From an uncultured Prevotellaceae bacterium (GTDB lineage Bacteria > Bacteroidota > Bacteroidia > Bacteroidales > Bacteroidaceae): a stretch of 64,000 bases of DNA. The translations under genes were made by a program, and so were the position numbers. The notes beneath the pieces are model-generated. The model saw only the letters and a list, made by a program, of their open reading frames with translations, did no database searches and was not told the origin of the DNA. Shown in pieces: positions 41,805-52,019 of this stretch. The number at the start of each line of letters is the position of its first letter. Position 1 is the first letter of the stretch. The DNA lies in the NCBI GenBank assembly GCA_947305005.1, contig CAMZCM010000004.1, positions 108,680 to 172,679 of the forward strand, read 5' to 3'.

Positions 41805-43202
41805 ATGTTATTTGACAAACAAACTTACATGAATCGTCGCGCAGTATTGCGTGAACGAGTAGGAAATGGACTCATTCTGCTTTTTGGCAACAATGATGCG
41901 CCCATGAACTATCCTGCTAACGCCTATAAATTTCGTCAGGACAGCACATTCCTATATTATTTCGGGCAGCACCGCGAAGGCCTTTGCGGCGTAATCGATG
42001 CAGACTCTGGACAAGAATGGTTACTGGGTGACGACATCTCGTTAGATGATATTGTATGGTTCGGTGCTGTTGACAGCGTAGCTGATATGGCAGAGCAATG
42101 TGGCGTGGAGCGTAGTGCTCCCATGAGCCGTCTGGACAGCCTCGTCCGAGAAGCACAAGATAGCGGTCGCGCCGTTCATTTCCTGCCGCCTTATCGTCAT
42201 GATATTATGATTCAACTGATGGATCTCTTAGGGATTCATCCTCGCGACCAACGTGCTGCGGCCAGTCTCTCTCTGATCAAGGCTGTCATCGACCAGCGTG
42301 CAATAAAAACGCCAGGTGAGATAGAGGAAATAGAGCGCGCATGCGCCATCGGCTATGAGATGCACACCACGGCCATGCGAATGTGCCGTCCCGGTGTGAC
42401 GGAACAGGAAATAGCTGGCACCTTAGCAGGTATCGCACAAGCCAAAGGATGTATCGCCAGTTTCCAGACGATTCTTTCTATGCACGGCGAGATTCAGCAT
42501 GGCTATCCCTCTCCACGCCCATTGGAAGCCGGACGTTTAATGTTGTGCGACTGCGGTGCCGAGACCAATGAGAACTATTGCTCTGACAACACTCGTGTCA
42601 CCCCCATCAGTGGACGGTTTACCTCAAAACAACGTGACATCTATCAAGCTGTCGTAGATGCCCATGACCGTGTTGCTGACATTGCTGCACCAGGAAAGAA
42701 ATGGTGGGATATCCATTTTGAAGCTGCACGTGTCATTACTGAACATCTGAAAGATGTCGGCTTGATGAAAGGAAATACCGAAGATGCTTTGGCCGCCGGT
42801 GCCCATGCTATGTTCTTCGTTCACGGCTTAGGACATATGATGGGTATGGATGTTCATGATATGGAAGGACTCGGACAGATCTACGTCGGCTTCGATGATG
42901 AGGTCCGTCCGAATCTCGAGCAGTTCGGCACCAATTGCCTACGTTGTGGCCGTCGCTTGCAGGAAGGTTTTGTGATGACTGATGAACCTGGCATCTATTT
43001 CATCCCTGCACTCATTGATGACTGGCGTTCTCGTCAGCATAACGCTGAGTTTATTAACTTTGACAAGGTCGAAGAATACCGAGACTTCGGAGGTATCCGA
43101 CTGGAAGATGACCTATTGATTACAGCCAACGGTTGTCGTTATCTGGGCGAACAGCGCATCCCCTATCACGTAGATGAGTTAGAAGCATTTTTAGCGTCCT
43201 AG
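41805..43202 (+). CDS. Aminopeptidase P family (M24) protein
   Basis: LMLCDCGAETNENYCSDNTRVTPISG, FFVHGLGHMMGMDVHDME, EGFVMTDEPGIYFIP. Confidence 0.95.
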   Translation: MLFDKQTYMNRRAVLRERVGNGLILLFGNNDAPMNYPANAYKFRQDSTFLYYFGQHREGLCGVIDADSGQEWLLGDDISLDDIVWFGAVDSVADMAEQCGVERSAPMSRLDSLVREAQDSGRAVHFLPPYRHDIMIQLMDLLGIHPRDQRAAASLSLIKAVIDQRAIKTPGEIEEIERACAIGYEMHTTAMRMCRPGVTEQEIAGTLAGIAQAKGCIASFQTILSMHGEIQHGYPSPRPLEAGRLMLCDCGAETNENYCSDNTRVTPISGRFTSKQRDIYQAVVDAHDRVADIAAPGKKWWDIHFEAARVITEHLKDVGLMKGNTEDALAAGAHAMFFVHGLGHMMGMDVHDMEGLGQIYVGFDDEVRPNLEQFGTNCLRCGRRLQEGFVMTDEPGIYFIPALIDDWRSRQHNAEFINFDKVEEYRDFGGIRLEDDLLITANGCRYLGEQRIPYHVDELEAFLAS

Positions 43203-43256
43203 GCAATCCTATTAATAAAGAATTCAATAACCCTAAAACCAATTCAATAAAAAACT

Positions 43257-44453
43257 ATGAAGAAATTTCTTTCTTTCGCCCTTCTGGCTCTTCTTTTTGC
43301 CAGTGGCATCCAGGCTCAGGAGGAGTCCTCTAATAAGAAGCCTGTCTTCACAACCATTAAAGAAATGCCCATCACTAGCGTCAAGAACCAAAACCGCAGC
43401 GGTACATGCTGGGCTTATAGCACCATTAGCTTCATCGAGTCTGAAATCCTGAAAAAGTCTGGTAAGACCTACGATCTTGCTGAGATGTTCATCTGTAACA
43501 AAGACTATATGGAGCGCGCCGAAGTGACTGTAAGAATGCACGGTGACTGCGATTTCTCACAAGGCGGCTCAGCAGGCGATGTATTCATCATCATCAGGAA
43601 TCATGGTATCATTCCAGAAGACGCAATGGCCAAACCAGGAACGATGATTGGCGACACGCTGGCCAACTTTAATGAGTTCTTCAGTGTGATGACTCCGTAT
43701 GTAAAGGCGATTGCCACCAGCAAAGAAAAGACGATTACCCCGCAGTGGAAGTCTGGTTTGCAAGGGATCATCGATGCTTATATTGGCAAAACCCCCGAGA
43801 CCTTCACCTATGAGGGTAAGAGCTATACGCCGCAGTCTTTTGCCGCTAGCCTTGGTCTTGACTGGAACGACTATGTGAGCATTACCAGCTACACCCACCA
43901 TCCTTTCTACACTAGCTTCGCTGTTGAAGTGCAGGACAACTGGCGTTGGGACCATAGCTATAACGTACCGATGGACGAAATGATGCGTATTATCGACAAT
44001 GCGCTGGACAACGGTTATACCATTGCTTGGGGCGGTGATGTCTCCGATAAAGGTTTCACCCGTCAGGGACTCGGTGTCCTCTATGATACAAAATCACCTG
44101 AAGGTCTCTCAGGTAGCGACCAAGCCAAGTGGCTGAACATGAAAGAATCTGAACGAAAGAACTTTATTGACAGCCTCGGTATCGCAGCACCTGAAGTAGT
44201 TCCTACTCAGGAGCAGCGTCAGAAGGATTTCGACGGTTGGTCACTCACCGACGACCATGGTATGCATATCTACGGTCTTGCCAAGGACCAGAACGGACGT
44301 GAATATTACATGGTCAAGAACTCATGGGGCGACGCCGGTGATTACAAAGGAATCTGGTACATGACTAAGGCTTACATTGCCGCCCGTACCATGGACTTCA
44401 TCGTGAACAAAAACGCCATTCCAAAAGATATTCGTAAGAAGCTCGGCATCTAA
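43257..44453 (+). CDS. C1 family (bleomycin hydrolase-like, C1B) aminopeptidase, secreted
   Basis: Signal peptide; VKNQNRSGTCWAYSTISFIESE; DDHGMHIYGLAKDQNGREYYMVKNSWG. Confidence 0.92.
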   Translation: MKKFLSFALLALLFASGIQAQEESSNKKPVFTTIKEMPITSVKNQNRSGTCWAYSTISFIESEILKKSGKTYDLAEMFICNKDYMERAEVTVRMHGDCDFSQGGSAGDVFIIIRNHGIIPEDAMAKPGTMIGDTLANFNEFFSVMTPYVKAIATSKEKTITPQWKSGLQGIIDAYIGKTPETFTYEGKSYTPQSFAASLGLDWNDYVSITSYTHHPFYTSFAVEVQDNWRWDHSYNVPMDEMMRIIDNALDNGYTIAWGGDVSDKGFTRQGLGVLYDTKSPEGLSGSDQAKWLNMKESERKNFIDSLGIAAPEVVPTQEQRQKDFDGWSLTDDHGMHIYGLAKDQNGREYYMVKNSWGDAGDYKGIWYMTKAYIAARTMDFIVNKNAIPKDIRKKLGI

Positions 44454-44490
44454 TCTCCGCCTGCGCTTATCTTATAAATAAGGTGAAAAA

Positions 44491-44529
44491 CGGCTGCTTA
44501 GTGAAAATAATCACTAAACAGCCGCTTTT
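44491..44529 (+). terminator. Terminator after C1 peptidase
   Basis: CGGCTGcTTAGTGA-aaataa-TCACTAAaCAGCCG followed by CTTTT. Confidence 0.8.
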
Positions 44530-44536
44530 ATTCCCA

Positions 44537-44544
44537 TAATTTTG
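44537..44544 (+). promoter_or_regulatory. -7 box TAATTTTG for recJ-recQ
   Basis: TAATTTTG about 60 nt upstream of ATG 44605. Confidence 0.4.
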
Positions 44545-44604
44545 TTTAACTTTACGCGCTCTTATAGGGCATTTCGCGAAGAAATAGGATAAAATAACAT
44601 ATAA

Positions 44605-46326
44605 ATGAGCTACAAATGGAATTACGAACCTCCTACAATAGAGCGACGGGAAGCAGCTAAGTCATTAGCGAAAGAAGTGGGCATTCATCCCGCTTTAGGG
44701 CTTTTGCTGTTAGATCGTGGCATTACTACTGCTGCGGAGGCTAAGAGTTTCTTCCGCCCCCAGCTGAATGAGTTGCTCGATCCTTTCCTCTTTCGCGATA
44801 TGCGCGTTGCGGTGAATCGATTAAACCTCGCTTTGGGACGCAAAGAGCGTATATTAGTGTATGGAGATTACGATGTGGATGGCTGTACAGCTGTCGCATT
44901 GGTCTATCGTTTCTTACAGAGATTCACTTCGAATCTTGATTTTTACATTCCCGACCGCTACGACGAAGGTTATGGTGTCAGCCATAAGGGAGTTGACTAT
45001 GCACGTGAAACAGGTGTTGGCCTCATCATCGTGCTGGATTGCGGCATCAAAGCTGTGGAGGAGATTACCTATGCCAAGGAATGTGGAATCGATTTCATCA
45101 TCTGCGACCATCACGTCCCCGACGATGAATTACCGCCCGCCGTGGCTATTCTCAACGCCAAACGTGTTGATGCTACTTATCCCTATGAGCACCTCTCCGG
45201 TTGTGGCGTAGGTTTTAAGTTGATGCAGGCATTTGCCATTGACAATGGCATTCCTTTTAGTCAGTTGGTTCCTCTCTTGGACTTATGTGCTGTCAGCATC
45301 GCCTCTGATATTGTTCCTATTTTAGGTGAAAACCGCGTGTTAGCCTACCATGGTCTGCGGCAAATCAATGCCAATGCGAGCGTTGGGTTGAAGGCCATCA
45401 TCGAGATTTGCGGCTTGAATGAACGCGACGTGACGATGAATGATATCATCTTCAAGATCGGTCCCCGCATCAATGCTTCCGGACGAATGCAAAATGGAGG
45501 TGAGGCTGTCGCTTTGCTTGTAGAACGCGATCCAGAACGTGCTCACCGCATGGCTCTGCAAATCAATGCCTATAACGACCAGCGCAAAGACCTTGACAAG
45601 GAAATGACACAGGAGGCCAATACCATTGTGGAACGTTTGGATCCCGGACATGAGCACAAAGCCATCGTGATTTATAGTGAGGAATGGCATAAAGGCGTCA
45701 TCGGCATTGTCGCCTCACGTTTGACTGAGGTCTATTGTCGTCCTTCTGTGGTTTTGACGCGCACCGACGATATGGCGACCGGTTCTGCACGTAGCGTTGC
45801 TGGTTTTGACATATACAAAGCTATCGATAGTTGCCGTGACCTGTTGGAGAATTTCGGTGGTCACACTTACGCTGCCGGTCTATCCATGAAAGTGGAGAAT
45901 GTGCCGGAGTTCAAACGTCGTTTTGAAGAGTATGTCAACCAGAATATTCTGCCGACCCAGATAGAGCCGGAAATGAACATTGACGGCAAGTTAGAGTTCA
46001 AGGATCTGAACATCCGTTTCTACAATGAACTCCGCAAGTTCGCCCCCTTTGGTCCAGATAATCTGACACCTGTCTTCTGCACAGAACGTGTCTTTGACTA
46101 TGGCACCAGTAAGGTTGTCGGTCATCACCAAGAGCACATTAAATTGGAATTAGTTGACAATCGCAGCCATAATATTGTCAGCGGCATCGCTTTCGGACAA
46201 AGTTCACAGGCTCGATACATCAAGACTAAACAAGCGTTTGACATCTGTTACACCGTAGAGGAAAATACGCATAAGCGCGGTGAGGTACAGTTGCAAATCG
46301 TAGATATCAGACCGAGTGAGGAATGA
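44605..46326 (+). CDS. recJ: Single-stranded-DNA-specific exonuclease RecJ
   Basis: ILVYGDYDVDGCTAVALVYRFL, ICDHHVP, GPRINASGRM. Confidence 0.96.
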   Translation: MSYKWNYEPPTIERREAAKSLAKEVGIHPALGLLLLDRGITTAAEAKSFFRPQLNELLDPFLFRDMRVAVNRLNLALGRKERILVYGDYDVDGCTAVALVYRFLQRFTSNLDFYIPDRYDEGYGVSHKGVDYARETGVGLIIVLDCGIKAVEEITYAKECGIDFIICDHHVPDDELPPAVAILNAKRVDATYPYEHLSGCGVGFKLMQAFAIDNGIPFSQLVPLLDLCAVSIASDIVPILGENRVLAYHGLRQINANASVGLKAIIEICGLNERDVTMNDIIFKIGPRINASGRMQNGGEAVALLVERDPERAHRMALQINAYNDQRKDLDKEMTQEANTIVERLDPGHEHKAIVIYSEEWHKGVIGIVASRLTEVYCRPSVVLTRTDDMATGSARSVAGFDIYKAIDSCRDLLENFGGHTYAAGLSMKVENVPEFKRRFEEYVNQNILPTQIEPEMNIDGKLEFKDLNIRFYNELRKFAPFGPDNLTPVFCTERVFDYGTSKVVGHHQEHIKLELVDNRSHNIVSGIAFGQSSQARYIKTKQAFDICYTVEENTHKRGEVQLQIVDIRPSEE

Positions 46327-48197
46327 ATTATCTTTCCATCCTCCAACAGTATTTCGGCTTTTCGTCTTTCCGTGGCATCCAACAGGACATCATTGAGAGC
46401 ATCGGTGCCGGGCGCGATACGCTCGGACTGATGCCTACGGGTGGTGGCAAGAGTATTACCTTCCAAGTACCAGCATTGGCAAAGGATGGCATCTGTCTGG
46501 TCATCAGTCCACTCATCGCACTGATGAAGGATCAGGTGGAGCACCTGCGCAAGAAAGGCATCAAGGCAACGGCGGTATATACCGGAATGACCCACGACGA
46601 GGTGATTGTAGCTCTTGAAAACTGTATCTTCGGCAACTTCAAGTTTTTGTATGTCTCGCCTGAGCGTCTGTCCTCAGAGCTCTTTCAGGCCAAGCTCTCG
46701 CATATGAAAGTGAGCTTCATCACGGTTGATGAAGCGCATTGCATTTCCCAATGGGGCTATGACTTCCGTCCTTCCTACACTCAGATCGCTCAGATTCGTA
46801 AGTTAGTTCCCTATGCACCAATCCTCGCACTAACCGCAACGGCGACTCCCGCCGTGGTGGAGGATATCCAACGCCAACTTGGATTCCGCGAGCCGAATGT
46901 CAAACGAATGAGCTTCGTTCGTAAGAACCTGAGATATGCCGTGCGTTGTGTCAGCTCCACCAGAGAGCAGGAGACTTTCGAGTTGTTGCAGCAGCACCCG
47001 GGTTCTTCCATTGTCTATACGCGTAGTCGTTTGGCGACCTACGAGTTGGCGTCATGGTTGACAAAACAAGGTATCACGGCAACCTTCTATCATGCAGGCC
47101 TTACCAATCGCGAGAAGACGGAGCGGGCTGCGGCTTGGCAACACGGAGACATACGTGTGATGGTAGCCACAAATGCCTTTGGCATGGGCATCGACAAGCC
47201 TGATGTCCGAACGGTCATCCATTACGATATCCCAGATTCTCCCGAAGCTTACTTCCAGGAAGCTGGACGAGCCGGACGTGATGGCGAACAAGCTCAAGCC
47301 ATTCTGCTGTATGATACTCGTTCGTTAACCATGTTGCGTCGGCGCGTGGAAGACTCATTCCCGCCTGAAGAATATGTAGCCCAAGTCTATGAAGATGTCT
47401 GCTGCTTCCTGCAATTGGCGATGGGGGATGGTAACGGAATGACCCGTGAATTTGACATTGATGTCTTCTCTCGCAACTTCCGGCATTACCCTGTTCGCGC
47501 TTATAACGCCTTGCAACTGCTATCCCGTGCAGGGTATATTGAATGGACTGATGCTGAGGAGAACCATAGCCGTGTGATGATTACCTGCCAACGTGAAGAG
47601 CTCTATACCTATCGCTTCACCCCACTTGCCGAACGCGTCCTTCAGTATCTACTGCGTACATGTACAGGCATTTTCAGTGATTATGTATATATTGACGAGA
47701 GTGAAATGGCCCAGATTTTGGGGATTACTGAGAGTGAGGTCAGCGAGCAGTTGATTGGTTTTAGCCGACGTCATGTCCTTCAGTTTATCCCCCGTAAATT
47801 CATCCCTTACGTAACGTTTACGCAACGGCGCGTGGAGCGCGAGGAAATCGTGCTACCTAAGAATGTCTATGCTGATCGCAAGGTAGAATTGGAGAACCGC
47901 ATCCAAACGATGATGAATTACCTGACGACCACCGAGTGTCGCAGTCGTTTCCTCGTATCCTATTTCGGCGAGACTGATACGCAGAATTGTCAATTATGTG
48001 ACAATTGTCAAGACTCCTCTGACAAATCAACCTTCACGGAAGAACAAATGCAAACTGTGAGACGACGTATTCATAAAAAGGTACAGGAAGAAAGGGTTAC
48101 TTCCATGTCCCAACTCTACTTTCCCGACGTTCCGATGGAGCTGTTAACATTGGTTCTCCATCGAATGATGGAAGAGGAAGAATTGCCTTTTTCTTAA
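46323..48197 (+). CDS. recQ: ATP-dependent DNA helicase RecQ
   Basis: FRGIQQDIIESIGAGRDTLGLMPTGGGKSITFQVPAL, DEAHCISQWGYDFRPSY, QEAGRAGRDGEQAQAILLY; zinc-type CQLCDNC. Confidence 0.96.
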   Translation: MNYLSILQQYFGFSSFRGIQQDIIESIGAGRDTLGLMPTGGGKSITFQVPALAKDGICLVISPLIALMKDQVEHLRKKGIKATAVYTGMTHDEVIVALENCIFGNFKFLYVSPERLSSELFQAKLSHMKVSFITVDEAHCISQWGYDFRPSYTQIAQIRKLVPYAPILALTATATPAVVEDIQRQLGFREPNVKRMSFVRKNLRYAVRCVSSTREQETFELLQQHPGSSIVYTRSRLATYELASWLTKQGITATFYHAGLTNREKTERAAAWQHGDIRVMVATNAFGMGIDKPDVRTVIHYDIPDSPEAYFQEAGRAGRDGEQAQAILLYDTRSLTMLRRRVEDSFPPEEYVAQVYEDVCCFLQLAMGDGNGMTREFDIDVFSRNFRHYPVRAYNALQLLSRAGYIEWTDAEENHSRVMITCQREELYTYRFTPLAERVLQYLLRTCTGIFSDYVYIDESEMAQILGITESEVSEQLIGFSRRHVLQFIPRKFIPYVTFTQRRVEREEIVLPKNVYADRKVELENRIQTMMNYLTTTECRSRFLVSYFGETDTQNCQLCDNCQDSSDKSTFTEEQMQTVRRRIHKKVQEERVTSMSQLYFPDVPMELLTLVLHRMMEEEELPFS

Positions 48198-48290
48198 CTT
48201 TTTGTCTCTTTTTCCTTGACATAAGTTGCCTTTTGTCGGCCTTTGCATGATTTTATGCACGTTTTACCCCGCTATTTAAAAGCTTTTTAC

Positions 48291-48298
48291 TATTTTTG
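48291..48298 (+). promoter_or_regulatory. -7 box TATTTTTG for thr operon
   Basis: TATTTTTG 28 nt upstream of ATG 48327. Confidence 0.5.
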
Positions 48299-48326
48299 CG
48301 CGCAAAAATGATACTTCTATAGACTC

Positions 48327-50756
48327 ATGAAAGTACTCAAGTTTGGCGGAACGTCTGTAGGTTCCGTTGAGAGCATCCTTAGTGTCAAGCGCATCGTTGA
48401 GGCGCAAACTGAACCTGTCATCGTGGTCGTGTCGGCCCTTGGCGGTCTAACAGACCAGTTGATTCAAACATCTCAGTTGGCCGTTTCAGGCGATGTAGCT
48501 TATCTCACTTCCTTCGCAGAAATGGCGGAGCGTCATCACACGATGGTCGAGGCTGTCATTCCTGCCGGTGCATCACGTGATGCCCTTCTCCGCATCGTTG
48601 ACAGTCTCCTCGAAGAGCTTCGCTCGATTTATCAAGGTGTATATTTGATCCGCGACCTCTCGTCTAAGACACAGGCGGCGATTGTCAGCTATGGCGAACG
48701 CCTCAGCAGCACGATTGTGGCAACCCTCATTGACGGGGCAGAATGGTATGACAGCCGCGAATTCATCAAGACCGAGGTCAAAGGTGGACGTTCACTCTTA
48801 GCCAGCGAGCTGACCAACGCCCTCGTAAAAAAGACGTGGAGCACAATTCCCAAGGTCTCGTTGGTTCCTGGTTTTATCTCCACAGACGCCGAAAGCGGCG
48901 AGGTCACCAACCTAGGCCGTGGCGGCTCAGACTACACCGCCAGCATTATCGCTGCTGCTTTGGATGCCGAGGTGTTGGAAATCTGGACAGACGTTGATGG
49001 CTTCATGACTGCCGATCCGCGCGTCATCTCATCAGCTTACGTCATCCCTGAGCTTTCTTACATTGAGGCGATGGAGCTGTGCAACTTCGGAGCCAAGGTG
49101 GTCTATCCCCCGACCATCTATCCCGTCTGCATCAAGAATATCCCGATCCTTATTAAGAATACCTTCAACCCCGATGCTCCAGGCACCATCATCAAGAAAG
49201 ATGTGGCTGACGACACCCGTTCCATCAAGGGTATCTCCAGCATCAAGGGTACCACGCTGATTACGGTATCAGGTCTCTCTATGGTCGGTGTGATTGGTGT
49301 GAACCGTCGCATCTTCTCTGTCTTGGCCGAGAATGGTATTTCGGTATTTATGGTATCTCAGGCTTCCTCTGAGAATAGCACCAGTATTGGTGTCCGCGAC
49401 GAGGATGCAACCGAAGCTTGTCGGGTGCTCAACGATGAGTTCGCCAAGGAGATACAGACGGGTTCTATGTTTCCCATGCAAGCAGAATGTGGCTTAGCCA
49501 CTGTCGCTGTCGTGGGTGAAAACATGAAACATACTCCTGGTATTGCCGGTAAACTTTTCGGTACACTCGGACGTTCTGGTATCAGCGTCATCGCTTGTGC
49601 TCAGGGTGCTTCGGAGACAAACATCTCTTTTGTCGTTGATGGCAAATATCTGCGTAAGACCTTGAACGTCATTCACGATGCCTTCTTCCTTTCTGAATAT
49701 CAAGTGCTGAACCTCTTCCTCTGCGGTGTAGGCACTGTTGGCCGCAGTCTGATAGAACAATTGGCCTCCCAGCAAGAGAAGCTGATGGAAGAACACGGAT
49801 TAAAGCTAAATGTCGTTGGCCTTGCCAGCAGCACAAAAGCTATATTTTCACGTGACGGCATTGACCTGACTCGTTGGCGTGAACTTTTAGATACTGCATC
49901 ACCTAGCAACACTCAACGATTGCGCGACGAGGTGATCGGCATGAATATCTTCAATTCCGTTTTTGTTGATTGCACCGCCTCAGCCGATGTCGCCAGCTTG
50001 TACAAAGGCTTCCTTGAGCATAACATCAATGTCGTGGCAGCCAATAAAATTGCCGCCAGCAGTGACTACGAAAACTACCACGAACTGAAAACCATCGCAC
50101 AGCGCCGTGGTGTCAAATTCCTCTTTGAGACCAATGTCGGTGCAGGTCTGCCTATTATTCGTACCATCAACGACCTCATCCACAGTGGTGATAAGATTCT
50201 GCGCATCGAGGCCGTTCTCAGCGGTACGCTGAACTATATCTTCAATAAGATCAGTGCTGAGATGCCCTTCAGTGAAACCGTTCGCATGGCCAAGGCTGAA
50301 GGTTACAGCGAGCCTGATCCCCGCATTGACTTAAGTGGCAAGGATGTAATCCGCAAGCTTGTCATCTTGACGCGCGAGGCAGGCTATCGCGTAGAACAGT
50401 CCGAAGTGGATGCACAATTATTCATCCCCAACAGTTTCTTCGAGGGTAGTGTAGATCAGTTCTGGGAGAAGCTTCCTACGCTCAACGCTGACTTTGAGCA
50501 GCGCCGTCGTCAGGTTGAATCCGAGGGTAAGCGTTGGCGCTTCGTAGCAAAATACGAGGACGGTCATGCTGGTGTGGCCCTTGCCGAGATTCCACAGAGC
50601 CATCCCTTCTATCGTCTCGAAGGTTCCAATAACATCGTCATGCTCACCACTGAGCGTTACCGCGAATATCCCATGCTCATCCAGGGTTATGGTGCCGGTG
50701 CAAGCGTCACCGCTGCCGGTGTCTTCGCCGATATCATGAGCATCGCAAATATATGA
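48327..50756 (+). CDS. thrA: Bifunctional aspartokinase / homoserine dehydrogenase I
   Basis: MKVLKFGGTSVGSVESI; C-terminal HDH VGAGLPIIRTINDLIHSGDKILRIEAVLSGTLNYIF. Confidence 0.97.
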   Translation: MKVLKFGGTSVGSVESILSVKRIVEAQTEPVIVVVSALGGLTDQLIQTSQLAVSGDVAYLTSFAEMAERHHTMVEAVIPAGASRDALLRIVDSLLEELRSIYQGVYLIRDLSSKTQAAIVSYGERLSSTIVATLIDGAEWYDSREFIKTEVKGGRSLLASELTNALVKKTWSTIPKVSLVPGFISTDAESGEVTNLGRGGSDYTASIIAAALDAEVLEIWTDVDGFMTADPRVISSAYVIPELSYIEAMELCNFGAKVVYPPTIYPVCIKNIPILIKNTFNPDAPGTIIKKDVADDTRSIKGISSIKGTTLITVSGLSMVGVIGVNRRIFSVLAENGISVFMVSQASSENSTSIGVRDEDATEACRVLNDEFAKEIQTGSMFPMQAECGLATVAVVGENMKHTPGIAGKLFGTLGRSGISVIACAQGASETNISFVVDGKYLRKTLNVIHDAFFLSEYQVLNLFLCGVGTVGRSLIEQLASQQEKLMEEHGLKLNVVGLASSTKAIFSRDGIDLTRWRELLDTASPSNTQRLRDEVIGMNIFNSVFVDCTASADVASLYKGFLEHNINVVAANKIAASSDYENYHELKTIAQRRGVKFLFETNVGAGLPIIRTINDLIHSGDKILRIEAVLSGTLNYIFNKISAEMPFSETVRMAKAEGYSEPDPRIDLSGKDVIRKLVILTREAGYRVEQSEVDAQLFIPNSFFEGSVDQFWEKLPTLNADFEQRRRQVESEGKRWRFVAKYEDGHAGVALAEIPQSHPFYRLEGSNNIVMLTTERYREYPMLIQGYGAGASVTAAGVFADIMSIANI

Positions 50757-51985
50757 AGCATTTAATTATTCTTGGCGACGGCATGGCCGATTGGCACGTG
50801 CCTTCCCTCAATGATAAGACCCTCTTACAACACGCCTCAACGCCTGCTATGGATTGGTTGGCGAGTCATGGTTGTAACGGGTTACTCAAGACTATCCCCG
50901 ATGGCTTCCATCCAGGTAGTGAAGTTGCGAATAGCAGCATTCTGGGCTATGACCAGCACATTGTCTATGAAGGTCGAGGACCGCTTGAAGCTGCCAGCAT
51001 CGGTGTAGAGTTGGAGCCAGGCGACTTTGCCCTTCGCTGCAATTTCGTTTGTCTTGAGGGCGATATCCTCAAGAACCATTCCTGTGGCCGCCTTGAGACC
51101 GAAGAGGGTGACGTTCTCATCCGTTATCTCAACGAACACTTGGCCAATGACCGTGTCCGTTTTTACACGGGCGTGCAGTATCGTCACCTCTTAGTGATCA
51201 AGGGCGGTGACAAACGTATCCATTGCACACCACCCCACGACATTCCGGGTAAGCTCTGGCGCGACTACCAGATTTCCGCAGAGGTGGCTGAAGCTGAAGA
51301 GACGGTTGCTCTCCTGCACGAACTCGTTCGTCGTTCGCAGGAGCTCCTTCCCGAACACATATTAAATAAGGAACGTGCACGCGAGGGAAAAGACATGGCT
51401 TCCAGCATCTGGCCTTGGGGCGGAGGCTACCGTCCGCAGATGATACCTCTGACGCAGCGATTCCCGCAGATTCGTCGCGGTTCGGTCATCACGGCTGTTG
51501 ATCTCATCCGTGGTATCGGTCACTACGCTGGCCTTCGCGTCATCACTGTTCCTGGTGCTACCGGTCTTTATGATACCAATTTTGAGGGTAAGGCACAGGC
51601 GGCCATTGATGCGCTTCGCAGTGGCGATGACTTTGTCTATCTTCATGTCGAGGCCTCTGATGAGGCGGGTCACGATGGTTCCGTCCCCTTAAAACTGCAA
51701 ACCATCGAGGATTTGGACCACCGTCTGATTCAACCCATTCTTGACGCTGTCGATCCCTCTTCAACGATTGGAGGAGAACCGTTGGCCATCGCCCTCCTAC
51801 CCGACCATCCTACGCCCTGTGAGTTGCGAACTCATACCGCCGACCCCATTCCATTCACCATCTATTATCCTGGCATAGAGCCTGATGGTGTGCAGACCTT
51901 TGATGAGGATGCTGCAAAAGACGGAGCCTATGGTCTCTTGCAAGGCGACGACTTCATCCGGTTGTTTATGGATGGGAACAGGTAA
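50753..51985 (+). CDS. Cofactor-independent phosphoglycerate mutase-like protein; proposed homoserine kinase type (TIGR02535-like)
   Basis: LIILGDGMADWHVPSLNDKTLLQHASTPAMDWLA; located between thrA and thrC with ATGA overlap. Confidence 0.9.
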   Translation: MKHLIILGDGMADWHVPSLNDKTLLQHASTPAMDWLASHGCNGLLKTIPDGFHPGSEVANSSILGYDQHIVYEGRGPLEAASIGVELEPGDFALRCNFVCLEGDILKNHSCGRLETEEGDVLIRYLNEHLANDRVRFYTGVQYRHLLVIKGGDKRIHCTPPHDIPGKLWRDYQISAEVAEAEETVALLHELVRRSQELLPEHILNKERAREGKDMASSIWPWGGGYRPQMIPLTQRFPQIRRGSVITAVDLIRGIGHYAGLRVITVPGATGLYDTNFEGKAQAAIDALRSGDDFVYLHVEASDEAGHDGSVPLKLQTIEDLDHRLIQPILDAVDPSSTIGGEPLAIALLPDHPTPCELRTHTADPIPFTIYYPGIEPDGVQTFDEDAAKDGAYGLLQGDDFIRLFMDGNR

Positions 51986-52019
51986 TCTTTACATGACACT
52001 TATCATTCTTCACTAATCG

